Under the pieces are notes generated by a model that saw only the letters and a program-made list of their open reading frames with translations, had not been told where the DNA came from and ran no database searches. This document shows, one piece after another, positions 12,162 to 27,300 of a stretch of 64,000 bases of DNA. Both the position numbers and the translations under genes were made by a program. Location: positions 25,271,119 to 25,335,118 of the forward strand of contig NC_061808.1 of the NCBI RefSeq assembly GCF_021462225.1. Reading direction: 5' to 3'. Origin of the DNA: Girardinichthys multiradiatus (taxonomy: Eukaryota > Chordata > Actinopteri > Cyprinodontiformes > Goodeidae). How positions within the stretch are numbered: the stretch's first letter is position 1; each line of letters starts with the position of its first letter.

Positions 12162-12940
12162 CCTCTACAGGACAAGATGGACTCACTCAGATTGGTACCT
12201 CACAGTTCTCTGCTGCAGCAGCGTTTTCAAACTTGACATTTTTACCTCCTTTGCTGTTAATTGGTGTCAACATCAAACGCAAGCTTCACCACATGTGCCT
12301 GTTTAAAAAAAAAGACAAACGTTCAGGGCCGTGATTAACTACCTTACGCTGCTGTGTTTTTATATGTCGGTGAACTTCATACTGTAGAGAAAAGCCGCAT
12401 ACAAAGAGCATCACTTGACTGCTGAATGTATGAGTAAAGTGTGCTTACTACCGCAATCAGCTCTCATCAGGACATTTTCTAAAAAGAAGTTGTCTATAAA
12501 TGTGACAAACATGTATTTCTTTTTTTAAAACCAGCTCGATTACGTTGTACTTTAACTTGTTGGTTAGTGTCATGCAGAAAAGAATAAAAACTGTAAAGCC
12601 TGAAGCCTTAGGAGGGGAAGTCTTACCAAACCATGAATTGCTACAATAACGAATTCTCTGTTTTTACCTTTCAATTAAATCTTTTTTTTAGTTGCACTTT
12701 ATCTTTCTGGTAGAACTCAAGCAATAAAACATGTTTATTCTTCAGCTTGTACAAAAAGGCTACTGACCTCTACTCTGAGATGTTAGTCAGAGGTATCCTC
12801 ATTATGTATAAAGCTAATCTTTAGGGATTAGCCCACGTGAATATTTTGTTTGCTTTTTTTAATGGAAGACTTTGGTTATGATTATTTTGAAACACTGGTT
12901 GTTAATTTGACTGATTAATAAAATACCTGGTTTTGAAAAT
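12162..12940 (+). other. mga: MGA 3' UTR with poly(A) signals
   Basis: After the TAG the sequence is AT-rich and non-coding. AATAAA hexamers lie at 12583-12588, 12723-12728 and 12917-12922, so one or more of these probably ends the transcript. The one used cannot be told from sequence. Confidence 0.6.
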
Positions 12941-13019
12941 GAAAAGAAATCCGTATTCTTTGTTTTATTTTGAAAATGGTTGCTCATAATTAAGCCATGT
13001 TCTTTAAAGTTCCTCCGAA

Positions 13020-14100
13020 AGGACAAGCACTATATGGTGGCTCTCAAAAGAGTTCACACCCCTGCTAAAGTGGCAGGTGTTTATTATTTTAACATTTTTC
13101 CCACTGTCCTCCTGAAATCCGTCAGAAGGAGAGCATATAGGTACAATAGCCTGGTTGCATAAGTGTGGAAACCCTTAAAGTAATACTTCAATAAAGCTCC
13201 CGATTCAATTTTAGCAACTGGTCATTTTAAGCAGGACTTTATAAGCATTCCACATCTACACACTGCCCACTCTGCCTTGCAAAAGTCCTCACACTGTGAG
13301 GACTTTCTTGAGGCTACCCCACAGGTTATCTTCTAAGTTTAGTTCTGGATGCTGGCTATCCATTCAGCCACCCTCCGGAGGAAACTGATTTCGCCCACTT
13401 GTATCTGGGATCTCATTCTTCCTGTCGAGTTTCATATCTCATGACCATAGGTGGGGGGGTTGGAACATAGACGAACCAGTAATTCTAGAGCTTTGCTTTT
13501 AGGCTCAGCTATTTCTTTATAAAAGACCAGAGCATTACTGCATTCCTGCTGATGAAGCTCCAATCTGCCTGTCCATCTCCCGTTCCATCCTACTATCACT
13601 GGTGATCACCAAGATACGTAAACTCCTCTGCTTGAGGCAGAGACCGACCACCAATCCAGAGGGGACATTCCACTTTTTTCCAGTTGAGAACCATGGCCTC
13701 AAACATAGAGGAGCTGGCTCCCCACTCAGCAGCGAGCCACTCCAGTGCACGCTGGAGGTCATGGCCTGAGGAAGCCTACAGAACAACAAAACTTTAATCT
13801 TCCTCTCAACCATTACCACTTAGATTTGAACGTATACTTGGACTCTGTGATACAAAAAAAAAAACATCCCTCCATCTTTCTAGCAGAGAGTTTGGGGTCA
13901 AAACTAGTATTTAAACCTGCTCATCACTTTATCTGCTTTGATAAACACCCCACTACTATCTATAGAAATGTTGACGCTGCCAGCACCATGTTTTACTGTG
14001 AACATTGTGTTTTGTTGATGATGCATCAGTGATGTTATTGTGCCAAATGTACCTTTTAAATTTGATGCTCAAAGCTTCAAGTTCAGTTTCATCAAACTAG
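13020..14100 (-). mobile_element. Tc1-like relic (family D) hosting a LINE fragment
   Basis: Left part carries CATAAGTGTGGAAACCCTTA and TTGCAAAAGTCCTCACA; the right part resumes at TTTCTAGCAGAGAG and reaches GCTGCCAGCACCATG. Both match successive parts of the antisense strand of a fish Tc1 family; a related piece lies at 22195-22600. The middle is replaced by 13365-13790. Confidence 0.5.
13365..13790 (-). mobile_element. Non-LTR retrotransposon (LINE) fragment
   Basis: Shows the phrases TCTCATGACCATAGGTG, CCCGTTCCATCCTACTATC and GAGAACCATGGCCTCA, antisense to the reverse-transcriptase region of a common fish LINE. No open frame; old fragment. Confidence 0.5.
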
Positions 14101-14519
14101 AAGATATTCTACCACAACATTTTGAGATATTTTAGAAAAATGTGTCATTAACCACAAGAAGACAAACCTGTGGGCTGAAAGGCCATGCGGTGAGAAAAAA
14201 CCTCTTGAGAAATGAACATTATGTGAAAATATTGAAGCAACATCTGAACACATCAGCCAGGAAGTCCAAGCTTAGGCACATAAGGATCTTCTAAATACAC
14301 AGCAACCCAAAGTATACAAACAAAATCGACTGTTGTGGAGTTTCAACGAGTCACAAAGTTTCTGAGAAAATCTGTGGAAATGTGTGTGTGAGCAAGGCAG
14401 CTTTACAACCTGACTCGGTTACACCAGGAGGAATGGGCCAGTGAAATATATGACTTCTAAAACTCATATCACTTAAAAGGCAATTCAATCAAAAAGGTAA
14501 GTAAATTATGAAAACTTTA

Positions 14520-14640
14520 TATGAAAAAAAAAAAAGTTTCAATTATTCTGGCATTTTTCAAATAAAAATAATTTTGGTAATCCTGACTGAAAACAGGAAA
14601 TGTTTAGGTGGGTTTAATTACACAATTAGAATATAAGGAT
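14520..14640. mobile_element. Tc1 terminal-repeat fragment
   Basis: Carries ATTATTCTGGCATTTTTCAA and AATAATTTTGGTAATCCTGA, a better kept copy of the run at 5158-5290. Confidence 0.45.
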
Positions 14641-15335
14641 TTTTTAAATGCAGTGTATGAAATATTTTTGTTTTCTCTCTGACATGTTTGAAATTAAAGA
14701 AAAAATAACTACAAGCAAAACATTTTCTGCATGTTGTTCAAACACTTGTGTGTGCTTACTGTGCAGGTTTCATATTATAGCACAGCCGCTGAATGATGAT
14801 TGTTTATCGACTGCTCTTATAACAACTTTAATACACCTTCAGTGTTTAGACGACGCATATAGCCTTTCATTACTAAAGGAAGTGCAGATTGTGTTCATCC
14901 AGAAAAGTACTGAACTGTTTACGTCTTTATCAATCCTCAATAAAGTCCGATGTGAAAAGCATTAAAAATGGGCTACATTTTCTTCATCACGCTTGAGTGA
15001 ATCATTGTAAAAATGTAAATAGGACTCTTAAATTGCTTTAACTTGTCCATTAAGAGCCGACTGATACGTGTGAGATTAGAGAACCTTTTGGTCGCCAAAA
15101 ACAGCCGAGGACACACAAACATCCGCCAATCAGCTCCAGGGCTGGCCCCATATTCCTCTCTAATCCCATTAAACCAACAGAGCCGCAACAAAAGGAATCA
15201 TTGATGTAATCATGGGACCAGAGATTAGGGTCCACATGTCCCTGCAGCACCAGCGCTGTCCGACCTTGTAAAGATCTGCAGTTTGATCGTGGAAGGTGAT
15301 CTGTTGGTTTTGTTTCCTGCAGGACTGCGCTCAAA

Positions 15336-18300
15336 ATGCCCGGCGACGGGTTCACCATCAGAAGTCGCATCAGGAATTTACTGCGGTCACCTTCAATCAA
15401 GAACAAGAAGAAATGCAAGGAAAACCTCACCAGCAAGGTAAGAAGTCCTCCATTAGCGACGGAGTACTTTGACAATCTGAGTTCAGGCAAAAACATTGAG
15501 TTAGTGCATGTAACAAGTGTTCAAGACAAAGATAAGCGTGTTTCTTTATAGTATAGTGCAGGGGGGGTTCAAAGTATAGCCATTGGAATGCTCCTGCGCA
15601 CCCCCCTGAAATATTAAGTGCAACAAAAAGGATTCATATTTCATTAATATCCTTTTTTATTATTTTATTTTGCTTTGTTTTCATTCAAATACCATAAACA
15701 TTTAGTGATTTCCACACAAAGCGGGCTTTGGCGTGCCCACTCATTAAACTGAGCTCGATTCAGAAAGTGTCTTTTGATGCAGGAGTGACCTCTGTCCTGT
15801 TTCTTGTTAAGATTAGGCGAAACCACTTATAGACCCACAGAATAGAAAACAATTGCTCTCCAAAAAAGTTAGGAAATTGTAAGGATGTCTTTAAATAAGG
15901 CAAACATGGAAGACATGTTGTGAATCTAAAATGATTTGAAGATCCCTTTTGTATAAAAATCTTAAGTATTTTCGTAATTTCTTTAAAATATTATGTTTAG
16001 TTTATTATTGAACAGATGAACATAAAAAGTTGGCAATAAAGTCGTTTTTTGTTTTTAATTGAAAAAAAGAGTATTTTAGACTTAGCAAAAATGTTTGAAC
16101 ACCTGTAGTGCACTCCTAACCGTTAGTTATAGATGCATGCAAAGCTACAGCTGAACTGGTGATTTAGATAATTTAAAAGCTAAAATTTATCATTTATTTT
16201 CAAACCATCAATGCCAACCCAAGGTATAAGCAAACTCAGCAGCTTAGGGACCCCAAACCAACATGAGTCCTTGACTTCTTACACGGACCATAGATCTCAG
16301 TATTTAAATTTGTAGTTACAGTAATAAAGCCACTGAAGCCATGCGTTTTTATGTTAGCCTGATATTGTTCTGATCAGCTGTTGAGTTTGTCATTATGACT
16401 GCATGTGTGTTAGTAGGACACCATAAACTCATTTGCATTACCCTTACACTTCGTTGACACAGACTGTGCTTCACAGTGCCTAAGACAGGCAGCAGGAGTT
16501 GAGCTAGTTGTCACACCTACTGTTAAAGGCAGAGCTTCAACATCTCTTCTAAAATGCTCATTGTACATGAAAGAAAGAATACAATCCTTTTTTGTCATTT
16601 GAAAATCAAAAGAAGCACTTGAGGTTATATGCAAAGTGTGAAAATGGTACTACTGTGCCAAAGCTTTTAATTTATTAGCATTCCAGAATCAGATGCTGAA
16701 ATCACATCAAACTTTAATATGTTCAAATTTGTCACTGCTTTTTTAGATCTCCAAAAGTGCAACTTAAGAAAATCTCAATAAATTAAAAAGGGATTTAAAT
16801 ATCTATATAATTTTCTAAATATATTCTGTTTGTTAGTTTTGTATGTTATTTCTAGCTTTGTACAGTATTTTTGTCTATTAGTCAGTGTTTTGCACCTTAC
16901 ATCTGTTGCATTAACTCCACTGGCACACATGTTGTGACCTGCCTCCCTCTCCTTGTGTTTTCATTCATTGACACGGATGCTTAGTTACGTCACTGTTGGC
17001 CGGGCTTCCATCTGTTTGTCCACAAGCTGTTCTCAGAGTGATAAAAACCTTAGTAAAAAGAGATCTTTTTGTTGTGTCTCTACAGGTGACTTTGGAGAAG
17101 GTGCTGGGGATCACCACTTCAGGAAACAGTGGGTTGACCTGCGATCCCCGATCTGGACTTCTGGCCTATCCTGCAGGGTAAGACAGTTATCCCAACATCT
17201 GCCCTTTATCTTATCAGCAGCACACTCTTGATCTTGTATCATATCTACCTTTTGCAGACGTTTAGTGTGCAAATTTGTGTGATCAAGTATCTGTGAACCA
17301 TCTGAGGGGAGCTGAGGAGGAGGGGCCAGTCGGCTTCCTCAATCAGAGAAAGTCCAAATTTTATTTATGCCGTCGTTTATGTCTCTCTGGGTTCTATTTA
17401 GGCACGGATTCTTGTGTAATGTCACACATTTCCACATACAGGGACAGTAGCTGTGTTTACCTTCCCAGATAAATATTCAGCTGTGTTACCTCACAATCCT
17501 GGGCTGCACGGTGGCGCAGTTGGTAGCACTGTTGCCTTGCAGCAAGAAGGTTCTGGGTTTGAATCCTGGCCGGAGTTTGCATGGCGTTTGCATGTTCTCC
17601 CCTGGTTCTCACCGGGTACTCCGGCTTCCTCCCACAGTCCAAAGACGTGCCTGTGAGGTTAATTGGTCACTCTAAATTTCCCTTAGGTGAATGAGTGTGT
17701 GCATGGTTGTTTGTGTGTTGCCCTGCGATGGACTGGCTACCTGTCCAGGGTGTACCCCACCTCTCGTCCATAGACTGCTGGAGATAGGCACCAGTTTCCC
17801 CACGACCCACTGAATGTTCTTGAAAATTTAACTTAACTGAAACAGTTAAGTAACATTTAGTCATGCAGTATAAGCACAGTTTCTGATAACAGTGTTGAAT
17901 CTGTGCTGCATGAAGTCAACCAACCTGTTAACTGGTTAAAGGACTGCATTCCACTGTTTCTCCGGGTTGCCTGGTTTTGCATCAAAAACATAATTTTTAA
18001 GGTCAAAGAGCAAGTTTTACTTTGGATTAAGGTCCAAGGATTACAACGGCCTCTCCAGAATGTTAATCTTGCTGCACACCCACTTTTCACAGACTGAATG
18101 ACCTCACTGATTAAACTCCAAGATGCTATTATTCTATTATTCCCATGTGAAATAATGATGTAATCACACAGAATCAGCAGCACACATGTCATGATTGCTG
18201 GGTCTGTTGGTTTTGCATGACTCTACCACACCTACTTATGAAATTTACAATGTAGAAACACAATTTCTATAGATGAATGTGTTTAGTAGTACTGAACTGC

Positions 18301-21300
18301 TATTTAGAACACAGCTGGACAGATAATACTGCTATACAGGTCCTTAAAGTTGCAGCATCTTGAGATGTTTTTGCATGGTACATCTTGTGCTGGTGTACAT
18401 AGGCTCTTCTCAATGAATATGTGTATGTATGGTGTTTATCAATTTAGGCATTAAACTTCATAAATTGAAATCTGGCATTCCACCTGCTGTCTCAGTTTAA
18501 ATCTGTACAAGCTGTGGTACAAGGAATGTACTTTCTTGGCACGGCTCTCAAGAACTAGCTGTTCTGCAACAGGAGGACCGCTAATCTGTGAGCTGCCAAT
18601 GAACAAAGTGTAAAGAGGAAGTGCTTCTCACAGGAGGCATTGTTCTATCTCAGTGATTTGAATATGGCAGAGAACATTTACAGATCCATTTTTACCTTCT
18701 TATCAGAATTTCAGTTTTACTGAGAGATTTTCAGAGCAATAAAGAGGCAATTTATTGTAAAACAAAAAGACATCAATATACAAACTTTTTTGTTAATTGT
18801 TAGATTACCACGTTCTCCCCAAACAAAATAGTGTCATGCAGATTTAAGAAAAGACAGCATTTCTCTCTGTCTACAATGTCAAAATGTGTTTGAAAAGTAA
18901 AAGGTGGAAAACACCTGCATAAATATGTTTATTGTTGTCTAGCAATAGCTGCAAAGTGGTTGAGGTTGATAAAATGGACCAAACATGTCTGACTTTTAAC
19001 ATGGCTGTTTAGTCTAAATTCTGATGGGATTTACGGGCTAAATAAGCCCAGTTCAGTGTTTTTCTTATCTAAAAACAATGAATGATAAAACTTTAATTGC
19101 CAAATAGCGATATCCAAGAAACCCTAGTGTTTGTTTTTGTTGTCACTTTCAAGTTTGTGTATTGTATTTGAAGCTACGTAGCCTAGCATAGCAAAGTACT
19201 GAAAAAAGCTAAAGGGTTTCAGTAAAAGTAATGATTTTGGACACTCAGATTGGCTTTGATTAAAACTAACACATTCCAACACCACCTAACAACTTTCAGA
19301 CACACTTATTAAATAAACTCAGTGATTATAGGTCAATTTTATTGTCTTTGAATACAACAACCCGTCCTTAGCTAACTGTTGTAGCTTTATAGGTAGCACA
19401 CCTATTGAGAAAGTATCAGAAGTGTATATTTTCTAACTCAATATTCAAAATTGATACATAAAACCATTTCTAGCTTTAGAACTGACCCTTAGTTATATTT
19501 GTTTTTGGACAGATTTAATTGAGGTGACTACATGGAGCTATGTCGCTAATTATAGCTTAGACTCAGATACAGTTTTAAGTTAGCAGTGTATGTTTTGTGT
19601 AATAAGTGCTATTTTGTTTAAAGACTACACTCTGAAAAGTACTAATCAATTAATTATCATTTGATAATCACTTAAAAGTGAAGATTTTTCATTAAAATGA
19701 TGCATTCATATAAAGTGTTTAATGATTTGGTCATTCTTTAAATTTTTAAAGGCTTCATTGGCAACTGGCAACACAAATCATTGTCATTTAACAAAAAAAC
19801 TAAATCTGTACAATAGGTTTCTGTGTGTTTTGCTAGAGGAATTACAAGGACAACATAGTTTAAAGGTAATTACAAAGGTATGATTTTGGATAATTAAACT
19901 AACAATTAAATGCTGCACATTATTTCTTAAATAATATTTAGCAATAAAACACTAATACACTTGTCATTTTTTTAATTAACTACTTTTGAGAGTTGATAAA
20001 AAGACGTACTAGTACTACGTCATTACCACACATGAACTAGTAACAGATGTGCTGCAGGTTCTTCAAAGGGTAGCAGTTCTGAATCAGAAAATTAAGGAAT
20101 AACAAAACTATTTGCATCTGTCCCTAACCTTTATCTGATTTTTATTAAACCCAACAAGGTGCATCAAAGTGCATGCCAAATCAAAAATTGTTTGAATTTC
20201 TAAGTTTTGATGCGTTAATAAATAGGGGGAAAACAATAATATTTTTCAGTTTTAAACCTGCCGATCGATGATCAAAGCGGATAAAGGGAAATTTTGACTC
20301 TTCCAATCTCTGGCTGATTGATTGGTGCATTTCTAAAAGTAAGGGTGGTTAAAAATCCTTTGCCTATTCATACGCAAGAAACATTTTCCCAGATCATTTC
20401 CACCTCTCATGTAAGTATGTATTTCAGCTGTTTTTTTTTCTTCTCTTTCTGAAGGTGTGTGGTGGTCTTGCTGAACCCCAAAAAGAACAGACAGCACCAT
20501 ATTATCAATACTTCTAGGTAAATCTGATCCATATTTATAAAGGGGCATCATAAACTGTCAATATTTCCCGAAAAGTTAAATGACGATACATTTTCTGTCT
20601 CACTTCCACAGGAAAACTATCACAGCTCTGTCATTTTCCCCTGATGGGAAGTACCTGGTGACTGGAGAGGTCAGTTTCCTTCCTGTCAATATTTATAGAA
20701 TAAAACTCTATTTTACAGTAGAAATGTGATTACTTGCTAGTTTGACTGCAAAAGACTTCATTTCTGCACTGAGTTGATAGTTTGCACGCTTTATCCCTGC
20801 CAGATGCAGGCTTGTTGCTGAATAAAGTTTCGTTTATTTTGATCCATCTGTCTCCATGGGTATAAAGTGTGCTAAAACCTCCACCCCTTTGAGGCATTCA
20901 GGTTTTGTCGTGTCTCAGCCTAACATGTCTTGTCATTGAAGCGTCTTTACTCCACAGTCTTGGCATTACAACATGGGCCTTGGTTCGATGTGCTACCTTA
21001 ATTCTCCCCTGCCAACCAAAGCCGATTACAGACTTCTCAGGACAAGTAGATGGACATGCGCTGGTTGATATGAGGACGGAAATCAAAGTTCAAAAGACCA
21101 AAATGCACCAACTGTTGGCACATTTTAAGTGTTGCACCTTTCAATCTGAAACAGCTGAAGCTATACTACTACAGGCCACTTTGCTCTGTGCTATCTGTAC
21201 ACTTTTATGCTCAAAGGTGCACAAAAGCATCATAGCTTTTTACATGATTTAATTTAAGCCTTTAAAAAGTTGATGATGTTTCTGAGTAAATTATCTGATA

Positions 21301-24300
21301 TCTTTTACACACCCTCATTTATCAAACTGAGGCTTATTTGGATTCAAGGAAAAGCTGACAGCAGGCGGGATATCTGTCTTGTCTTTCCTTGTTTTCTTTT
21401 TGTCTTTTCCACATGCAGTTTAGAGTTACTTTAGTTCAGTATCCTTCAGACTGGCAGTCCCAATGTCCATTGATTGCAGCCTTAATAAAAAAGGAGAGCA
21501 CAAATAGCCCGCCAACCTTTTGATCACTTGGAGGCAAACGTGCACAGGTAGAGACAAGTAACTATTCTCAGTCAGAGGACAGGGAGGATTAGCTCTTGCA
21601 CAGACAGGGAGACTGGATGGCCAGGTGAGCACTGATCTTAACCTGGCAAAGTCCACTACATTTCCACAATGAAAACAAAGATGGCACATTAATAACTACA
21701 TACTGTTGTTCTCTTTCTTCCCAACTTCCTTTCATCAGAGCGGTCACCTACCAGCAGTGAGACTGTGGGATGTTGCCGAGCGAAGGCAGGTGGCCGAGCT
21801 CCAGAAGCACAAATATGGCGTTTCGTGTGTGGCCTTTTCTCCCAACAACAAATTCATAGTCAGTGTAGGAAACCAACATGACATGATGGTTAACGTCTGG
21901 GCCTGGAAGGTTTGTACCATTTCAGAGGTTTGCAGTAATCTTCATTCATCTGCTCACCTTTGCCATGTGAACATTTTATGTCAGTCCGAACTGGTATTAA
22001 TGGAGTAAAATAATATGAATATCCAACAGCTGCTCTCAATTTTTTATATTCGTACTGAAAACAAAGTAACTGTTGGGAAGGGGGGTTATAAAAAATAACA
22101 AGAAATGGCAATGGTTCCATACGTAAACACACATTTAAACTGATTCATTTTAAATCAAGTGACAGCACTGAGTCTTTCTTGGCATGAGTCTAACAGTGTG
22201 CCACATCTTGACTTAACAATTGCTCACTCTGTCGTGCCAAAGCTTAAAATCTGTCAAATTTTTGAGGAGTGGTTGGATTTAAACCCTTTGCCATTTTAAA
22301 CCTCGCATTTCTTCTGAGGAAGTCAATTTCTGGTTAATTTGGATGGAGTTGGACGCGCAGTGATGCTGAAGAAAATTTATTTTTATCTTCAGCTTTCATC
22401 TAAAAAACAAACAAAACAAAACACAATGCTGCCACCTGTTTTACTCTAGATATGGTATTTATTTTGGTGATGCTTGATTATTTTTATACAAACTTTTGGC
22501 ATTGGGACCCAAAAGTTTGAGTTTGGTTTCTTCAGACCAAATTCTCCTACACAGACCTGTTTGACTTGCAAAGTGCATTTAAATGACATTGGCACTACAG
22601 AAATGAACCAGATTACATTTAATTAAATGTAAACCTTGTCTTTATAAAAAAGCTTCTGACCTAAATTGTATGTTTTACTAAAATAAATGTAGAAACTAAA
22701 TTAGCAAATACAGATGCACTCACAAAATATACAGTCCTGTAGATTGGTCATTTCAAGACTAAAGATGCATAAATTCTTTCATCCATCCATCCATGCATCC
22801 ATCCATCCATCCATCCATCCATCCATCCATCCATCCATCCATCTATACCTGCTTGTCCTTGCAGGGTCAAGAGAGGGGTGGTGCCTCTCTCACTAGGCAA
22901 GATATTGAACATTATAACGTTTAATAGTCATCTTCACCTAAAAGTGGCTGATTTTAAACAATTGTTTCAAAAAACCCACCCATTTCCTCCTACTCTTTTG
23001 TACTGAAAGGCCAAGTGGATGCAGACTGGCTTATTGTTTAACACACAAACACTGAGCGGGGGGGCAGATTGCCCATGGAGCGCTAAACAAGCACCGCAAT
23101 GTCAAGTTAGACTTTTTTACGGATTCTAATATTTGACATAAAACTAAATATTGCTATCAACTATGTAGATCTGGTTCAAAGGTATCTTTGTGCTTTTCTC
23201 TTACAGAAAGATGTAGTTGTGGCTGCAAACAAGGTGTCCAGCAAGGTGACAGGTGTTTCTTTCTCTGAGGACAGCTCTTACTTTGTGACTGTTGGGAACA
23301 GACACGTCAGGTTCTGGTATCTGGACCACTGTAAGGCCAGCAAGGTATTAAAGAGTTTTTGTCTATGGTAATAAAGAAACTGGATTCTCATACTTGAAGT
23401 AAAAAGAAAATGAGCCCATGTTTCATCTGTAATAATATTTCCCTTTATGTTGGATACAGACCAGTACTCCCATGCCTCTGCTGGGCCGCTCCGGGCTGTT
23501 GGGGGAGCTGAGGAACAACTTCTTCTCTGATGTTTCTTGTGGGCGGGGCTCTCAGTCTGACTCCACCTTCTGCATAACCTCCTCTGGTCTGCTGTGTGAG
23601 TTTAACAGCAAGAGGATGCTGGACAAGTGGGTGGACCTGCGGGTGAGTGACGTTAATGGATGCTTGTTTGGGCCTAGTAACTCACTCCCCTGTTGACCAC
23701 AGAGGATATCAGTGATGCTTTGTTATTCCATTCAGCGAAATGTGATGTACTGGAGCTGTTGGATCTGGTCCAAGCACTCTGCATCATATTCATCCAGCCA
23801 TTATTATGGTTCTAATTGCTGTACGCCATTAATACTTTCGATAAGTGACCATCTGTTATGTTAACCCTGTAATGGCAAATGTATCACTTTTGATATATGT
23901 CTTGGATGTCTCCTTCTACAACAAAGTCCCAGTGGTGGGAACAAGTATTTGCCCCTCACAGTTTTCTTCTGGTTTTGCTACACTTTTAGGATGATAAAGC
24001 TCATTTGATGGTCATTTACTTGTTTTCTGCCCTCTGGTGGAGGATCTAAATACAAGAAGTGGCAAAGAGTCAAAAATGGCTGTGCTTGTTATGATTGTAA
24101 ACAGAGCTGTGTACTAAGTTTGTCCCCTTGTTGTGTCCTCTCTCTCAGACTGGTGTGGCTCAGTCCCTGTCTCTGTCTGAAGATATGATCTTCTGCGGCT
24201 GCGCTGATGGAACAGTGCGAACCTTCAGCCCGGTCGACCTGCACTTTGTCAGCACGCTGCCGCGGCCTCATCCCCTCGGCTCTGACGTCTCAGCCGTCAC

Positions 24301-27300
24301 CGAGGCCAAGTGAGGAGGAGCTCAGGAGTAACACAGCACTTTCTGGCAGCCATCCAGTGATGGGCCAAATCAACGACTCTGTTTATAGAGCTTCTTGTCT
24401 CACGTGGCATTAGTCCACATTCTAAAGCCCTCCCAAATGCCTCGTTTGTTTTTTTAAAGTAGTATAAGCTGAAATTTACTCTATTCATTCTTTGATACTG
24501 ATTATTTTTTTTACAATTTATTCCAACGTTTCCTCTCACAGCCATCTATTTAACACCAAAACAGAAGACCGATGCCCAGACGTCATTGCAGTCACCTATG
24601 ATCCTGTGAACCGCTGGCTCAGCTGTGTGTACAATGACCACAGTTTGTATGTGTGGGATGTTAGAGAGGTGCACCGGGTCGGGAAGGTGAACTCTGCCCT
24701 CTTCCATGCTGCCTCTGTTTGGGACCTGGAGGTAAACACATGCAGCATTAAGAGGTTGTGTAAAAAAACCTCCTCTGACACAATAACCCCTGAATGGCCC
24801 CTTAACGATAAAACAACAGAGTGAATGATTAGGTTATTGATGGATAATTGATAAATAGATAGATACTGATGGCAGATCACTTCCAGAACTTTTAGGAATT
24901 TTTCCACATTTTGTCACGTTACAACCACAAACTTCCATGTATTGTGCCGAGCTTTTATGTGATAGACCAAAGCAGAGTAGCTCATAGTTTTAAAGTGGAA
25001 GTAAAATGAATTTGTCAGCACAAATCTGTAATGTGTGGCATGCATTTATATTTATTCCCTGCATGAGATCTGTTGCAATCAATTGCCCTCAAAAGTCATC
25101 ACATTTCTGAAAAAAGTCCACCTGTGTGTAACATAATCTGAGCATAAATAAAATCGTTGTAACAATAGAGTTCTCCCAAGCAAGGTATAATCTAACTTCC
25201 TTACTGTTGTACCATCGATGCTTTCTTAGTACACATACTGCAAACGAGGAGTTGATTTCTTTTCTTCCTATAATTCCTTGTGAACATCATCCATTGACTA
25301 AAATGATAATGAAGATGAATGATAATTTCTAAGACTTTTTCTATTACTTCTTCAGTTCAAAAATAAAAATAAAATAATAAAAAGTGTGTATTCACACTTT
25401 TTGCTGTTGCAGCATCCTGCTGAATTGAATTAATATTCCCCAGTCTTGTCATCATTCAGGTGTTTCCAGATGTTCCTGGGGGGTTGGCCGCAGGTTTGTC
25501 GTTAAGTACATTCTTTACTTGTTCAGCTGACAGCACCATCAGAATATGGAGGACGGAGGACTCAACACAATCCCAGAACATCCTCAGCAATGTAAGTTTG
25601 GCTTTATGCTACAAGTTTCTTTTTTTTCAAACATATTGAAACTGAGGTAAAATACCCCCCATGATTGGTCGGCTTTGTACTCATTATTTGTTTTACAGGA
25701 TCTATTGAAGATAATTTACATAGATGGAAACACAGGCAACCTGCTGGATCCAGAATGTAATGTGAACACAGAAAAATCAGGAGATGTGCAGACTGCAGAA
25801 ATCAAAGCAGGCATCAGGACCATCTGTGTCAGTCCTGATGGCAAACACCTGGCATCTGGAGACCGCAACGGGATGCTGAGGTGATTTATGGGGGCAAAAA
25901 CAGAGAACAACTGATGGACTTGTACGACCTTCTGTCTGTAACGTGATACCACTCTTGTGTAGGGTACATGACCTCAGCAGCATGGAGCAGATTCTTAAAG
26001 TGGAAGCCCATGATGCTGAGATCCTCTGTCTGGAGTACAGTAAACCAGAAACAGGTCAGTTGTCTGTGCCTATGCCTGAAATGACTGAGTGTGTTTTAGG
26101 ATAAATTTACAATCGCAGTGCATTGACATGGTTTCATTACTGCCAGGTCTAAAGCTGCTTGCCACAGCTAGCAGGGACCGTCTGATCCATGTCTTGGACG
26201 CAGATGATAGCTACAGCCTGGTGCAGACGCTCGGCGAGCACTCCTCATCCATAACAGCCGTCCGCTTTGCTGGTGAGCCACTTGAGACGCCAAAGACATC
26301 TGACGGCTAATCTATTCTTAATCCTTGCTATTATCACCGCTCAGTCACACACAAAGTCCCACTTTTGTGAGCTTACAGGAGCGCTTCTTTACATAATTAA
26401 TGAAATCTACATGCATTGTTAATTTGGGTTTTATCTGTTTGCTGGAGCAAAGTCCTGCTTTTCCCTCATTTACCTAACATATGTGCATCAGTTACAGTCG
26501 TTGATTTATTATTAAGTCTGTAATTTATGATGCTTAACTAGTGTGGCATCTCTAGATTTTTCCATTGGCTGTAAATCATAATTAAACACCAATAAGAGCA
26601 TTTTGATAAGAGCTTACCCATTTATTTTTTTGCCCATCATAAAAGTCTGGCGATAAATAAATCATTTAATAATTGTATTTTGTTCTCTAGCCAATGACAA
26701 CAAAGTGAGGATGATTAGCTGTGGAGCAGACAAGAGCATCTACTTCCGCACAGCACACAAGGTAACATCTGAGCAACATTCTGTCCTTCTTTTATTACCT
26801 TTTATCTGACATTTACTGTGGAACATACAACAAGCACACTTCCAAATACACATGGGTGATGGTGCAGTGTTAGACTCTTGCCTCAAATGCTGATTTGCAT
26901 GTAGGCTAAAAAAATCCACTTTGGTCTCATCAGAGTAGAGCCTTCTTCTTCTGCATGTTTGCTGCCCTCCTATGTAGCTTGTGGCAAACTACACACAGGA
27001 CTTTTGATGTCTGTCTATCAGCTCTGCCACTATGCTGTTCTGTCAATAGATTCTCCCACCTGAGCTGTGGATCTCTGCATCTCATGGGTGCTTCCCTGAT
27101 TAATGCTTTCCTTGCCTGGTCTGTGATTTTATGTAGAGAACCATGTATTGCTGGGTTTGCAGTGTGCTGGGTGATGTGTTGAACAGCGCTCCATGAGATG
27201 TCCAAAACCTGGATATTGTTTTATAACATCTTTCTTCTTGAAAATTCTCCACAAATGTGTCTCTGACCTGCCTGGTGTATTCCTTGGGTGTAAATACTTT

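Larger units (their letters stand above)
12941..15322. other. MGA-MAPKBP1 intergenic region
   Basis: No coding exon seen. It should hold the MAPKBP1 promoter and a non-coding first exon, which I could not place. Repeats listed separately occupy 13020-14240 and about 14520-14640. Confidence 0.5.

Noticed and set aside
15050..15496. 148-codon minus-strand open frame over MAPKBP1 exon 1
   Set aside because: Antisense to the recognised N-terminal exon; no family match.
17502..17580. tRNA gene
   Set aside because: Box A and B are present, but the sequence is the head of a repeated SINE (also at 36483 and 41213) and does not fold as a complete tRNA.
22714..22896. HPSI-repeat open frame
   Set aside because: Translation of an ATCC microsatellite.
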